Assembly: GCF_003001815.1 (NCBI RefSeq)
Contig: NZ_PVMZ01000006.1
Span: forward strand, 124,001 to 188,000
Direction of reading: 5' to 3'
From: Actinoplanes italicus
GTDB lineage: Bacteria; Actinomycetota; Actinomycetes; Mycobacteriales; Micromonosporaceae
Length of the DNA: 64,000 bases
Position 1 is the stretch's first letter. Each line of letters begins with the position of its first letter. The translations under genes and the position numbers were made by a program. This document shows positions 8,073 through 16,340 of the stretch, piece by piece. Below the pieces are notes generated by a model. It was not told the origin of the DNA and did no database searches. It worked only from the letters and a program-made list of their open reading frames with translations.

Positions 8073-8541
8073 GCTGCAGACCTACGACGAACTCGAGTGC
8101 CAGCGGCTGCGCGGTCCAGGTCTGCTGCCCGACGACGCCGTCCACCGGGATGCCGGCCCACTTCTGGAAAGCGCGCACCGACGCCTCGGTGTTCGCCCCG
8201 AAGTGCCCGTCGGTGCCCTGCGGTGTCGTCTCCCACAGACCCGCAGCGCCCAGCGTCAGCACCTGCTGCAGGCTGCGGACCGCGTCTCCCTGCGTGCCCT
8301 GCCGCAACGTCGGCATCGGGCTGCCGTCCGGAAGCGCGTTCCACGTCGCCGCGTCGACCGTACCGGTGACCGGCAGTCCCTCCGCCTTCTGGAAGGCCTT
8401 CGTGGCGTCCTCGGTCTTGGGCCCGAAAGTGCCGTCCACGACCAGTGCGGTGTTCGGGGTCCGGCGGAGCGCGCGTTGCGCCTGCTTCACGGCGTCACCG
8501 GTGGCGCCGGGGCCGACTGTGGGCATTCCTTTGTTGGCCAT
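8056..8541 (-). CDS. Protein with two peptidoglycan-binding (PG_binding_1) domains
   Basis: 161 residues made almost entirely of two PG_binding_1 repeats. The first is at ~10-68 (GDAVKQAQRALRR, VDGTFGPKTEDATKAFQ, LPVTGTVDAATW), the second at ~78-150 (GDAVRSLQQVL, DGHFGANTEASVRAFQ, IPVDGVVGQQTW). No signal peptide or catalytic domain is visible, unusual for a wall-binding protein. It may be exported by a non-Sec route or act as a scaffold for its coupled partner. Two ATG codons are adjacent; the second (8541) has better spacing from GGGAG, so it is chosen over 8544. Confidence 0.8.
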   Translation of the reverse strand: MANKGMPTVGPGATGDAVKQAQRALRRTPNTALVVDGTFGPKTEDATKAFQKAEGLPVTGTVDAATWNALPDGSPMPTLRQGTQGDAVRSLQQVLTLGAAGLWETTPQGTDGHFGANTEASVRAFQKWAGIPVDGVVGQQTWTAQPLALEFVVGLQHVASA

Positions 8542-8850
8542 CATGCTCCCTGTTCAGCAGCTCATCACCCGGAGCCCCTGCGCCGGGGAAGCGAAGTGTA
8601 TCGACGAACATCTCTTTGAACCTTGATGGAGACGCTTATCCGACCGATGTACGAGCCTTCGCTGCGGGCCGGGCTCGCCCGGGTTGCCACCTTGGCCCTG
8701 GCAGGCCCGCGAGCCGCACGCGGGGGCGTCTTCGGGCTACCCGATCGCACGGCTGCCCCGTTTGCATTCCGCGTCTCGCTCTTGTGTGCGGTTCTCGCAC
8801 CTCTGCGCGATTTCGCTCCTATGCGCGATCTCGCTCCTGTACGACTTCGC

Positions 8851-8934
8851 CGAACTTGTGCACGCTTCGCCGCTCGGCCGAACTTGTGCACGCTTCGCCG
8901 CTCGGCCGATCTTGTGCACGCTTCGCCGCTCGGC
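8851..8934. repeat. Three tandem copies of a 28-bp repeat
   Basis: Three contiguous 28-bp units at 8851, 8879 and 8907. Each begins CGAACTTGTG or CGATCTTGTG, continues CACGCTTCGC and ends CGCTCGGC. Only one base (A/T at position 4) differs. Shorter diverged copies of the CGATCTTGTG start follow. There are no spacers, so it is not CRISPR. Confidence 0.9.
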
Positions 8935-9396
8935 CGATCTTGCGGACTTTCTCGTATGCCGATCTTGTGCGACTTGCCGCCTGGTCGATCTGGTGCCGGT
9001 TCACCCGACCTGGCGGCAACGCTCGCACCACGTCACCCGACCGCTGTCGATCTTGGGCAAGGTAGCCGCCAGGGCAACGAAATGCGTGCAAGGTCGCGGC
9101 GGGCGACGACCAGCGCCCCAGATCCCCAGGGTGTGGATGCGCTGGGCGGCAGCCTCCTGGCTGCAGATGCACGGGCGCTACTCAGCTGAGGCGGCCGGCG
9201 CCAAACGAGGAGGCGGCACGGATTGGCGGCTCAGGGGCTTGGCGGCGCTCACGGCGGCTACGGGACGGTCGCTCGGCCGGAGCAGCGGGGGGAACAGACA
9301 GGACAGAGCGGACATAGGGCCGAACGCCGCAGAGGTAGATCTAGCGCGTTTTCGCCCCGTCTGCCGCCCAAAACGCCCAAGATCGCGCAAGATCCC

Positions 9397-9466
9397 GCGA
9401 CGCGACGCGACGCGACGCGACGCGAGGCGACGCGACGCGAGGCGACGCGACGCGAGGCGACGCGAG
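9397..9466. repeat. Pentanucleotide array, 14 units of GCGAC/GCGAG
   Basis: Seventy bases made of 14 contiguous five-base units, GCGAC with interspersed GCGAG. It lies about 115 bp from the tRNA-Val gene. A related array occurs at 39872-40045, near the second tRNA operon. Confidence 0.9.
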
Positions 9467-9580
9467 GCCACTGAGTGAGGTGAAGCAGAGTGACGAGGAA
9501 CGCCAGAGACGGTCATGAGGCTCTGGCGGATACGGAAACGGCCGACCGCCCTGGAAGGGCTGCCGACCGGATCGAGCAAG

Positions 9581-9652
9581 TGGGCGATACTGGGATCGAA
9601 CCAGTGACCTCTTCCGTGTCAGGGAAGCGCGCTCCCGCTGCGCCAATCGCCC
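9581..9652 (-). tRNA. tRNA-Val(GAC), copy 1
   Basis: 72 nt, acceptor stem GGGCGAT/ATCGCCC with discriminator A. The anticodon stem CTTCC/GGAAG encloses loop CTGACAC with anticodon GAC. The T-loop GTTCGATCC is standard and the 3' CCA is not fully encoded. Last gene of a Gly-Cys-Val operon. It differs from copy 2 (38825-38896) at one base just 5' of the anticodon loop core (C here, T there). Confidence 0.95.
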
Positions 9653-9694
9653 TTGCACCCAGCTTGTAACACCCAGCTTCCGAAGAAGCGAGCG

Positions 9695-9765
9695 AGGTGG
9701 AGACGGGATTTGAACCCGTGTACACGGCTTTGCAGGCCGTTGCCTCGCCTCTCGGCCACTCCACC
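9695..9765 (-). tRNA. tRNA-Cys(GCA), copy 1
   Basis: 71 nt, acceptor stem GGTGGAG/CTCCACC with discriminator T (as RNA, U), usual for tRNA-Cys. The anticodon loop CTGCAAA carries GCA and the T-loop is GTTCAAATC. Middle gene of the operon; identical to the copy at 38925-38995. Confidence 0.95.
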
Positions 9766-9803
9766 GAGGCGGCCGATGCAAGGATCAGCAACAGCCTTCT
9801 CCG

Positions 9804-9875
9804 AGCGGAAGACGGGATTCGAACCCGCGACCCTCACCTTGGCAAGGTGATGCGCTACCACTGCGCCACTTCCGC
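9804..9875 (-). tRNA. tRNA-Gly(GCC), copy 1
   Basis: 72 nt, acceptor stem GCGGAAG/CTTCCGC. The anticodon stem CACCT/AGGTG encloses loop TGCCA with anticodon GCC, and the T-loop is GTTCGAATC. First transcribed gene of the operon; identical to the copy at 39023-39094. Confidence 0.95.
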
Positions 9876-10046
9876 TTGCTCCGCCCGGTTTCCCTGGCGA
9901 CGGAAGAAACCTTAGCCGAGCCCCCGGCCCGATGCCAAAGCACCCCCCGCCCTAAGCGTTTCACCGCTGGTCAGAGCACCGGCAAGACCGCAGGCCGCAC
10001 ACCCGGCACGACCGCAGGCCCGACGGGGCCGCGGGCGGAGCACGGG

Positions 10047-10235
10047 TCAGCGCGTCTCGTCCAGGAGACGCCGTACCTCGGCGACCAGCTCGGCCTGGAA
10101 TGCGGCGACGCTGCCGTCGACGACGCCGATCCGGTAGTCCTGGCCGGTCTCGGGGTCGTTCGCGCGGGATCCGTCGCGAACTCCGGCGGCGCCGTCGGTG
10201 TGACCGGCGTTGTACGCCACGAATGCTTCTTCCAT
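10047..10235 (-). CDS. Small acidic protein of unknown function
   Basis: 62 residues. The ATG at 10235 is chosen because GAGGAGG lies just upstream; a longer frame from 10262 would put that ribosome-binding site inside the gene. The sequence reads MEEAFVAYNAGHTDGAAGV, then GQDYRIGVVDGSV, and ends in an amphipathic helix AAFQAELVAEVRRLLDE. No family recognised. It is divergent from the hydrolase gene at 10409, and the shared upstream region holds two 15-bp direct repeats. Confidence 0.6.
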   Translation of the reverse strand: MEEAFVAYNAGHTDGAAGVRDGSRANDPETGQDYRIGVVDGSVAAFQAELVAEVRRLLDETR

Positions 10236-10269
10236 GGGGGCCTCCTCGAACACGCGCGACAATCTCGCA

Positions 10270-10387
10270 CGTCAGCCGGTTGCCGCAATACCGGCCGATC
10301 CGGCAGGCCGGCGTCAGCCGGTTGCCAGTGGCCGGACAGACGTGCGCGTAAGTCTTCACGCAAAACCACCGCCTGAGGTTCAGGCGG
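10270..10387. promoter_or_regulatory. Direct repeats and leader hairpin in a divergent promoter region
   Basis: The 15-mer CGTCAGCCGGTTGCC occurs at 10270-10284 and again at 10312-10326, 42 bp apart (about four helical turns). A perfect 8-bp hairpin (CCGCCTGA/TCAGGCGG, 10369-10387) lies in the leader of the hydrolase gene. The placement fits a regulator-binding site for the operon starting at 10409, which encodes its own SARP-type protein at 11888. Function is inferred. Confidence 0.45.
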
Positions 10388-10408
10388 AGGTGTCGAGGAG
10401 AAGATGAC

Positions 10409-11251
10409 ATGCGTGGAACGGCCGAGCGGGACGGAATACGGCTCGCGTACGAGGTGAACGGCGACGGCGATCGGACCATCGTGCTGTTGCCGGCCTGGAT
10501 GGTGACGAACCGGCGGATGTGGGCGGCCCAGGTCACGGCGTTGTCCGGACGGTTCCGGGTGGTGACCTACGACGCACGGGGAAGCGGCGGGTCGGACCGC
10601 CCGCTCGATCCGGCGGCGTACGCCCCGAAGGAGCTGGTGGCCGACCTGCTGACGGTGCTGGAGACGACGGGGACCGATGAGGCCGTGCTGGTCGGCAACT
10701 CGCTGGGCGGCCTGATCGCGCTGCTGGCCGCCGCACGATTTCCGGACCGGGTGTCCGGTCTGGCGCTGATCGGCCCGACGGTCGACGTGATCGGAACGAC
10801 GCCGAGCGCGTTGCAGCTGGCCATGGCACGGTTCGACACCGAGGTGGAACCGGGTGACGGCTGGGCGCGATACAACCGGCACGCCTGGGTGCGGGACTAC
10901 CGCGGTTTCGTGGAGTGGTTCGTCGACACGGCGCTGGGGCCGGAGGGCACGGCCGAACAGCGGGCGGCCGGCGTCGCCGCGGGCCTCGACAACACGCCGG
11001 AGGTGCTGGCCGCGACCGTCACGAGCCGCGCCGAGCAGCCTGTCCACCTGCGGGCGGTGCGATGCCCTGCGCTCGTGATGAACGGGGACCGGGACGCGAT
11101 CTGCCCGCCGGAGTGGGGCCGGGCGCTGGCGGACCGGCTCGGAGCCAGGCACGTCGGCCTGCCGGGGGCGGGCCACTGCCCGCACGTGACCCGCGCCGCG
11201 ACCACGGCGGCCCTGATCGCGGAGTTCGCGGCGGAGAGGGGGCTGCCGTGA
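10409..11251 (+). CDS. Alpha/beta-fold hydrolase
   Basis: A 280-residue cytosolic serine hydrolase of the epoxide-hydrolase/haloperoxidase-like group. The nucleophile elbow GNSLGG puts Ser at 98, the acid is Asp229 in NGDRDAICPP, and the His is 256 in GAGHCPH; the oxyanion-side segment is LLPAWM. The ATG has GGAGAAG about 6 bases upstream. It overlaps the next gene by GTGA, and that gene is followed by a SARP regulator that also carries a hydrolase domain. The three read as one operon. Substrate unknown. Confidence 0.85.
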   Translation: MRGTAERDGIRLAYEVNGDGDRTIVLLPAWMVTNRRMWAAQVTALSGRFRVVTYDARGSGGSDRPLDPAAYAPKELVADLLTVLETTGTDEAVLVGNSLGGLIALLAAARFPDRVSGLALIGPTVDVIGTTPSALQLAMARFDTEVEPGDGWARYNRHAWVRDYRGFVEWFVDTALGPEGTAEQRAAGVAAGLDNTPEVLAATVTSRAEQPVHLRAVRCPALVMNGDRDAICPPEWGRALADRLGARHVGLPGAGHCPHVTRAATTAALIAEFAAERGLP

Positions 11252-11880
11252 CGGGCAATCCGGTACGCGGCCGCCTCAACGCCGGCGTGCTGCGGGCCCT
11301 GGACGGCTACGCCCACCGCGTGCTCGGGGAACACAAGCGGCGAATGTTCGCGGACCTGCCGCAGACGGTGGTCGAGATCGGACCGGGCACCGGCGCGAAT
11401 CTGCGGTACTACCGGCCGGGCACCCGGCTGGTGGCGGTGGAGCCCAACCCGTACATGCACAAGGTTTTGAAGAGCACCGCGGAGCGGGACCGGATCGCCC
11501 TGGATCTCCTGCCGGGAGCGGGGGGTGCGGAGTCGATCGATCTGCCGGACGCCTCGGTGGACGCGGTGGTCAGCACGCTGGTGCTGTGCACGGTCCCGGA
11601 TCCGGCGGCGGTGCTGCGCGAGGTCCGCCGGGTACTGCGGCCGGGCGGGCGGCTGCTCCTGCTGGAGCACGTCCGGGCCGAGGAGCGCAGCGGCCACGCG
11701 GTCGTCCAGCGGCTGGTGGCCCGCCCGTGGCGATGGTTCTTCGAGGGCTGCGACGTGGGCCGGGACATCGAGGGCATGCTGCGGGATGCCGGTTTCGCGA
11801 CGGTACGGGTGGACCGCCACCGGGCACGGTCGGTGCTGGTGCCGATCAATCCGCAGATCGTAGGAGTGGCGGTGCGATAG
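11248..11880 (+). CDS. Class I SAM-dependent methyltransferase (Methyltransf_11 type)
   Basis: A 210-residue methyltransferase starting at the GTG of a GTGA overlap with the upstream hydrolase. The SAM-binding motif VVEIGPGTGANLRYY lies at about residues 36-50, the acidic end of the next strand is VAVEPN, and a VVSTLVLCTVPDP strand plus RVLRPGGRLLLLEHV complete the fold. The layout matches small methyltransferases (METTL7-like) that act on small molecules or lipids; the true substrate cannot be read. Ends 7 bp before the next start. Confidence 0.85.
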   Translation: MTGNPVRGRLNAGVLRALDGYAHRVLGEHKRRMFADLPQTVVEIGPGTGANLRYYRPGTRLVAVEPNPYMHKVLKSTAERDRIALDLLPGAGGAESIDLPDASVDAVVSTLVLCTVPDPAAVLREVRRVLRPGGRLLLLEHVRAEERSGHAVVQRLVARPWRWFFEGCDVGRDIEGMLRDAGFATVRVDRHRARSVLVPINPQIVGVAVR

Positions 11881-11887
11881 TCGTCGT

Positions 11888-13456
11888 GTGAGGTTCCGGG
11901 TTCTCGGCGCCGTCCGGGCGTACGACGAGCAGGGTGCGCCGGTCGCGCTGGGCGACCGGCGCCGCGCTCTGCTCGCCGTGTTCCTGGCCCGGGCCGGACG
12001 GATCGTGCCTGCCGACCGGCTGGCTGACCTGCTGTGGGGCGACGACGCGCCGGCGGATCCGGCGGGCGCTCTGCACAGCCAGATCTCGCGGCTGCGCCGG
12101 ACCCTGCCGGGCATCACGATCGACACGGTGCCGCCCGGTTACGTACTGCGGATCGACCCGGACGAGATCGACGCCGGACGGTTCGACCGGCTGGTGGCGC
12201 TGGCCCGGGAGGGTGATGCCGCGGATCTGCTCGGTGAGGCGCTGGGTCTGTGGGCCGGTCCCGCCTACGCCGGGTTCGCCGACTCCGAGGTGGCCCGGCT
12301 GGAGGCGATCCGGCTGGAGGAGGCCCGGCTGCACGCGACCGAGGCCTGGCACCGGGCGCTGCTGGCGGCGGACCGGCCGCGCTTGGCGGAACTCGAGGCC
12401 TTCGTCGCCGGTCACCCTCTGCGGGAACAGGCGAGAGACATATTCATGCGTACGTTGTACGCGCTCGGCCGCCAGGCCGACGCCCTCGAGACCTACCGGG
12501 AGTACGCCGACCGCCTCGCCGACGAGCTGGGTCTCGAACCGTCCGCGGCGATCCGGGACACCCGCCTGCTCATCCTGCGGCACGACCTGCCGGGGCCGCC
12601 GCCGGCCGTCACGCCGGCACCGCTGTCGGCGCTCGCGGCCCGCTATCTGACCGCTCCGGGCGGCCGCACGATCGCGACGGCGACGCTGGGCGAGGGCCCG
12701 CCGCTGGTGGCGCTGCCCGGCTGGGTGTCGAGCATCGACGTGATCGCCTCCGGCCGCGATCCCCGTTCGTCGCTGCTGCAACGCCTGGTCGCGCACGTCC
12801 GCCTGACCGTCTATGACCGGTACGGCACGGGCCTGTCCCGTGGCCCGGTCGACGACTTCGGCCTGGAGGCCGCGGTCGGCGAGCTGCGGGCGGTGGTGGA
12901 CCGGATCGGTGGCCCGGTGCACCTGCTGGCCATGTCGGAGGCGGGCCCGATCGCGGTGGCGCTGGCCGCCGCGCACCCGGAGCTGGTTTGTGGGCTGGTG
13001 TTCTTCGGCACGTTCGCCGACGGCCCGGGCACCTTTCTGCGGCCGGATCTGAACGCGGCGCTGGTCACGATGGTGCGCACGCACTGGGGCATGGGCGCGA
13101 AGCTGTTCGCCGACCTGTACCGGCCGGACGCCACCGACGACGCGGCCCGGCACCTGGCCGAGGTGCTGCGCGACTCGGCGGACCGGGACGTGGCCGCCGA
13201 GTACCTGGCGGAGACGTACGTGGCGGACGTGTCGGCGTTGCTGGCCGAGGTCCGGGCACCGGCGCTGATCCTGCACTACCGGGGGGACCGCGTGATCCCG
13301 TTCGCGGGCGGGCGGCAGCTGGCGGCCGGGCTGAAGGACGCCCGCCTGGTTCCGCTGGACGGTCGCTACCACCTCCCGGACGCCGCCGACCTGGACCGGC
13401 TGACCGACGTGATCGTCGGTTTCCTGCGGGAGAACGGGTCGCCGGACGGTTCGTGA
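11888..13456 (+). CDS. SARP-type regulator fused to an alpha/beta hydrolase
   Basis: 522 residues in three parts. Residues 1-90 are an OmpR-like winged helix (DRRRALLAVFLARAGR, ALHSQISRLRRTL). Residues ~95-237 are a bacterial transcriptional activator (BTAD) domain made of TPR-like helices. Residues ~250-515 are an alpha/beta-hydrolase fold with Ser350 in LAMSEAGP, Asp about 467 in YRGDRVIP and His495 in RYHLPD. SARPs bind heptameric direct repeats and activate nearby genes. Here an NB-ARC/TPR module is replaced by a hydrolase, possibly used as a small-molecule sensor as in strigolactone/gibberellin-type receptors, or still catalytic. The nucleophile elbow is AxSxA rather than GxSxG. GTG start; 7 bp after the methyltransferase gene. 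Confidence 0.85.
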   Translation: MRFRVLGAVRAYDEQGAPVALGDRRRALLAVFLARAGRIVPADRLADLLWGDDAPADPAGALHSQISRLRRTLPGITIDTVPPGYVLRIDPDEIDAGRFDRLVALAREGDAADLLGEALGLWAGPAYAGFADSEVARLEAIRLEEARLHATEAWHRALLAADRPRLAELEAFVAGHPLREQARDIFMRTLYALGRQADALETYREYADRLADELGLEPSAAIRDTRLLILRHDLPGPPPAVTPAPLSALAARYLTAPGGRTIATATLGEGPPLVALPGWVSSIDVIASGRDPRSSLLQRLVAHVRLTVYDRYGTGLSRGPVDDFGLEAAVGELRAVVDRIGGPVHLLAMSEAGPIAVALAAAHPELVCGLVFFGTFADGPGTFLRPDLNAALVTMVRTHWGMGAKLFADLYRPDATDDAARHLAEVLRDSADRDVAAEYLAETYVADVSALLAEVRAPALILHYRGDRVIPFAGGRQLAAGLKDARLVPLDGRYHLPDAADLDRLTDVIVGFLRENGSPDGS

Positions 13457-13534
13457 CCGGGTTGCAACGACGCGGCACCCCATTTTGCAGCGCCGCAACC
13501 GTCATGCCCGGCCGGACCACGCCGATGGAAGGAC

Positions 13535-15823
13535 ATGACCCACGTCCAGGCCACCGGCCCCGCGCCCGCTTCCCGGGCGCTTCTCGAGTTCCGTGTGCAC
13601 CTGGGCCTCAGCGCGGCCCTGCTCGGGTTCCTGCTGCTCGGCCCGGAGCAGGCGGCCGCCCCGATGATGGTTCTGCTGCTGGCGCTCAGCCTGGTGGCGA
13701 TCCATCGCGGTCCGCGGCTGAACCGGCCGGCCGACGAGACGCCGTGGCGGTACATCCGTTACGCCTCGTACTTCTTCGTCGTCTGCAGTCTGCTACGGGT
13801 GGTACGCGCCGAGGGCGGGCTGCCGGACTGGCTGACTCTGCTGCCGGACCTGCTCACCATTCCGGCGTACCTGCTGGTGGCACTCTGTTTCGTGGTGATG
13901 CTGCGGATGCGGCGGGCCAGCGACGACGACTCGGCCCGGATCGACGCGCTGCTGATGGGTCTCGGCACGGCGTTCCTGACCTGGACGTTCCTGATCGGGC
14001 CGCGGACCGCGGTGCACCTGACCGGTTCGCAGCTGGTCAACGTGCTCTTCCCGGTCTTCGACGTGGTGATCCTGGTGCAGGCCGCACGACTCATGCTGTC
14101 TCGCGGCACCCGGCAGCCGGCGCTGTGGACGATGATCCTCGCGTGCGGGGCGCTGTTCACCGGTGACCTGCTGTACTGCCTGCGGGAGGCACTCGGGGTC
14201 GGCGTTCCGGAGCAGTTCGTCGACACGTTCCTGCTGCTGATGTTCGCGCTGCTGACCGCTTCCTCGCTGCACCCGTCGATGCGGGAGCTCACCGAGCCGC
14301 AGCAGGCCGTGGCCCGCGACCTGAGCCGGGGCCGGACCGCGCTGATCGGCGCGATGGTGATCTTCCCGGTGGCGCTGACCGCGATCATGCCGCAGGGCAC
14401 CACGACCAACAACGCGATGCGCGCCGTGCTCTGCGTGGCGCTGATCCTGACCGTGCTGCTGCGGGTGATCCGCTCGAACAACTCCCGGGCGCGGGCCGAG
14501 CGGCTCAGCCGGCGCCGGGTCACCCACGACACGCTGACCGACCTGCCGAACCGGGAGCTGCTCACCGAGACGGTGACCGGGTGGGCCGGCCGGGCCGCCG
14601 CGGAGCGGCACGAGATCAGCCTGCTCTTCCTGGACCTCGACCGGTTCAAGATGATCAACGACAACTGGGGTCACCCGGTCGGTGACGAGCTGCTCCGGGC
14701 CGTCGCGGAACGGCTCACCCAGGTGGTACGGGCCGAGGACGTGGTGAGCCGGATCGGCGGCGACGAGTTCGTGGTCGCCCTGTCCGGGCCGCCCCACGAG
14801 CGGCTGGGCGAGCAACTCGCCGAGCGGCTGATCGCCGAGTTCAACCGGCCGTTCTCGCTCTCCATCGGCGACGTGGTCACCTCGGTGTCGATCGGCGTGG
14901 CCAAGTCCGCCGGTGACGTGCACGCGCTGGACCTGATCCGGGACGCGGACACCGCGATGTACAAGGCCAAGAGCAACGGCCGCAACGTCTACACGCTCTT
15001 CGACGCCTCGATGCGGGTCCAGGTCCAGGACCGGGTCCGGCTGGAGCAGGCGCTGCGCGGCGCCCTGGAACGCGGCGAACTGGCGGCGCACTTCCAGCCG
15101 ATCATCGACCTGGCCTCCGGCGAGCTGGACGGCTTCGAGGCGCTGATGCGCTGGCACTCGCCCGAGCTGGGTTTCGTGTCGCCGGTGGAGTTCATCCCGA
15201 TCGCCGAGGAGACCGGCATGATCGAGGAGATGGGCGCGTGGCTGCTGCGCGAGTCGGTACGCCAGCTGGGCGAGTGGACCGCCCGGCGCGGACCGGACGC
15301 CCGGCCGCTGCACGTGTCGGTGAACGTCGCGGTACGCCAGCTGCGCGACGGCTCCCTGGTCCGGATCGTCGACGAGGCGCTCCGGGAGAACGACCTGCCG
15401 CCGGCCGCCCTGTGGCTGGAGATCACCGAGTCGGGCGTGATGGAGGACCTGGAAGCGGCCCTGCTCACCCTCAACGCGCTGCGGACCATGGGCGTGACCC
15501 TGGCCGTCGACGACTTCGGCACGGGTTACTCGTCGCTGAGCTACCTGCACCGGCTCCCGGTCGGCATCGTCAAGATCGACCGGTCGTTCGTCTCGGGTGT
15601 CGGTGAGAACGGCGCCAAGGAGCCGATCGTACGGGCGGTCCTCGCGATGGCTCTGGCGATGGGTCACCGGGTGGTGGCCGAGGGTGTGGAGACCGAGATC
15701 CAGCGCGACTGGCTGCGCGAGCAGGGCTGTGACCTGGTGCAGGGCTGGCTCTACAGCAAGGCCGACCTGCCCGCGAACCTCACCGCGTGGATCGACCGGA
15801 CGCCCGCCCTCACGGAGGCGTAG
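13535..15823 (+). CDS. Membrane-bound GGDEF-EAL cyclic-di-GMP enzyme
   Basis: 762 residues. About eight hydrophobic helices between ~18 and ~310 form a membrane sensor. The GGDEF domain follows with an intact RIGGDEF (GGDEF at 408-412) and an RAED inhibitory site five residues before it, so it should make c-di-GMP and be product-inhibited. The EAL domain (~500-755) has GFEALMRW (E535), [25 protein letters not shown] and VAEGVETE, so it should also degrade it. NVAVRQL replaces the usual NVS. The direction of activity cannot be predicted. GGAAGGAC precedes the ATG. Its neighbour downstream is a PilZ-carrying receptor, suggesting a local signalling unit. Confidence 0.93.
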   Translation: MTHVQATGPAPASRALLEFRVHLGLSAALLGFLLLGPEQAAAPMMVLLLALSLVAIHRGPRLNRPADETPWRYIRYASYFFVVCSLLRVVRAEGGLPDWLTLLPDLLTIPAYLLVALCFVVMLRMRRASDDDSARIDALLMGLGTAFLTWTFLIGPRTAVHLTGSQLVNVLFPVFDVVILVQAARLMLSRGTRQPALWTMILACGALFTGDLLYCLREALGVGVPEQFVDTFLLLMFALLTASSLHPSMRELTEPQQAVARDLSRGRTALIGAMVIFPVALTAIMPQGTTTNNAMRAVLCVALILTVLLRVIRSNNSRARAERLSRRRVTHDTLTDLPNRELLTETVTGWAGRAAAERHEISLLFLDLDRFKMINDNWGHPVGDELLRAVAERLTQVVRAEDVVSRIGGDEFVVALSGPPHERLGEQLAERLIAEFNRPFSLSIGDVVTSVSIGVAKSAGDVHALDLIRDADTAMYKAKSNGRNVYTLFDASMRVQVQDRVRLEQALRGALERGELAAHFQPIIDLASGELDGFEALMRWHSPELGFVSPVEFIPIAEETGMIEEMGAWLLRESVRQLGEWTARRGPDARPLHVSVNVAVRQLRDGSLVRIVDEALRENDLPPAALWLEITESGVMEDLEAALLTLNALRTMGVTLAVDDFGTGYSSLSYLHRLPVGIVKIDRSFVSGVGENGAKEPIVRAVLAMALAMGHRVVAEGVETEIQRDWLREQGCDLVQGWLYSKADLPANLTAWIDRTPALTEA

Positions 15824-15830
15824 GCGGCGG

Positions 15831-16253
15831 TCAGAGTGCCAGCCAGGACGGGTCGGTTGCGAGGGTGCGCAGCCGGCCGGCCGGGTCGTCGACGAGGCGG
15901 CGGGTGGACCGGTCCAGCAGGCCGGCCACCCCGGTGACGGCGGCGACCGGAACCCCGTCGGCACGTGTGTAGTCCTGCTCGACCCGGAACGTCTTGCCCT
16001 CGCCCCAGAGGAACCGGCAGGTCACGTCGACCTCGTCGCCGGCCCGCAGCTCCTTCAGGTAGCGGATCGTGGTCTCCAGCACCACGGGGCCCACCCCTGC
16101 CGTGACCAGCGTGTCCGGCCCCAGTCCGGCGGCGAGGAACGCCTGCCAGCGGGCATGCTCGCCGTACTGCAGATAGACGGCTTGATTGACGTGCCCCTGA
16201 AGGTCCAGCTCGTATCCGCGGACCGCGATGCGTACCTGGAACAGGTCTGCCAT
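15831..16253 (-). CDS. Hotdog-fold acyl-CoA thioesterase (4HBT/YbgC-like)
   Basis: 140 residues. Signature [22 protein letters not shown] gives the catalytic Asp near residue 17, the HVN turn and the downstream Glu of the 4-hydroxybenzoyl-CoA-thioesterase family. Expected to hydrolyse acyl-CoA thioesters in the cytosol. The ATG at 16253 is preferred over one six codons upstream, since family members begin close to the first strand. Convergent with the GGDEF-EAL gene (7 bp apart) and divergent from the PilZ receptor gene. Confidence 0.85.
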   Translation of the reverse strand: MADLFQVRIAVRGYELDLQGHVNQAVYLQYGEHARWQAFLAAGLGPDTLVTAGVGPVVLETTIRYLKELRAGDEVDVTCRFLWGEGKTFRVEQDYTRADGVPVAAVTGVAGLLDRSTRRLVDDPAGRLRTLATDPSWLAL

Positions 16254-16301
16254 CCGCCCATCCTGGCACAACCCGAACGCCGGACACGTTCCCCGAGCCT
16301 G

Positions 16302-16330
16302 CCGTATAAAACCTTTATAAGGTCATACGG
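16302..16330. promoter_or_regulatory. Nested AT-rich inverted repeat in a divergent promoter
   Basis: Outer arms CCGTAT (16302-16307) and ATACGG (16325-16330) enclose inner arms ACCTT (16311-16315) and AAGGT (16319-16323). The site is 10 bp before the ATG of the PilZ receptor gene and 49 bp before the thioesterase start. It is markedly AT-rich for this genome. A likely operator or overlapping promoter; the protein that binds it is unknown. Confidence 0.5.
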
Positions 16331-16340
16331 AAGGGTCGGG

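Larger units (their letters stand above)
8545..9580. other. Gene-free repeat-rich stretch before a tRNA operon
   Basis: About 1 kb with no convincing gene. Open frames on both strands are rich in Arg/Ser/Cys, arise from short repeats and lack ribosome-binding sites. It contains an 18-bp repeat around 8810-8845, a 3 x 28-bp tandem repeat (8851-8934) with decaying partial copies to about 8990, and a GCGAC/GCGAG pentamer array (9397-9466). A weak GCCCT/AGGGC hairpin at 9548-9560 may end the tRNA transcript. Confidence 0.7.

Noticed and set aside
8851..8934. Possible CRISPR array
   Set aside because: The 28-bp units are contiguous with no spacers and no cas genes nearby.
8445..9478. Overlapping open frames on both strands of the repeat region
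   Set aside because: Arg/Ser/Cys-rich translations generated by short repeats, no family features or start signals.
11846..15964. Long antisense frames of 550 and 723 codons
   Set aside because: They oppose strongly supported SARP-hydrolase and GGDEF-EAL genes and read as Arg/Gln/Pro-rich shadow sequence.
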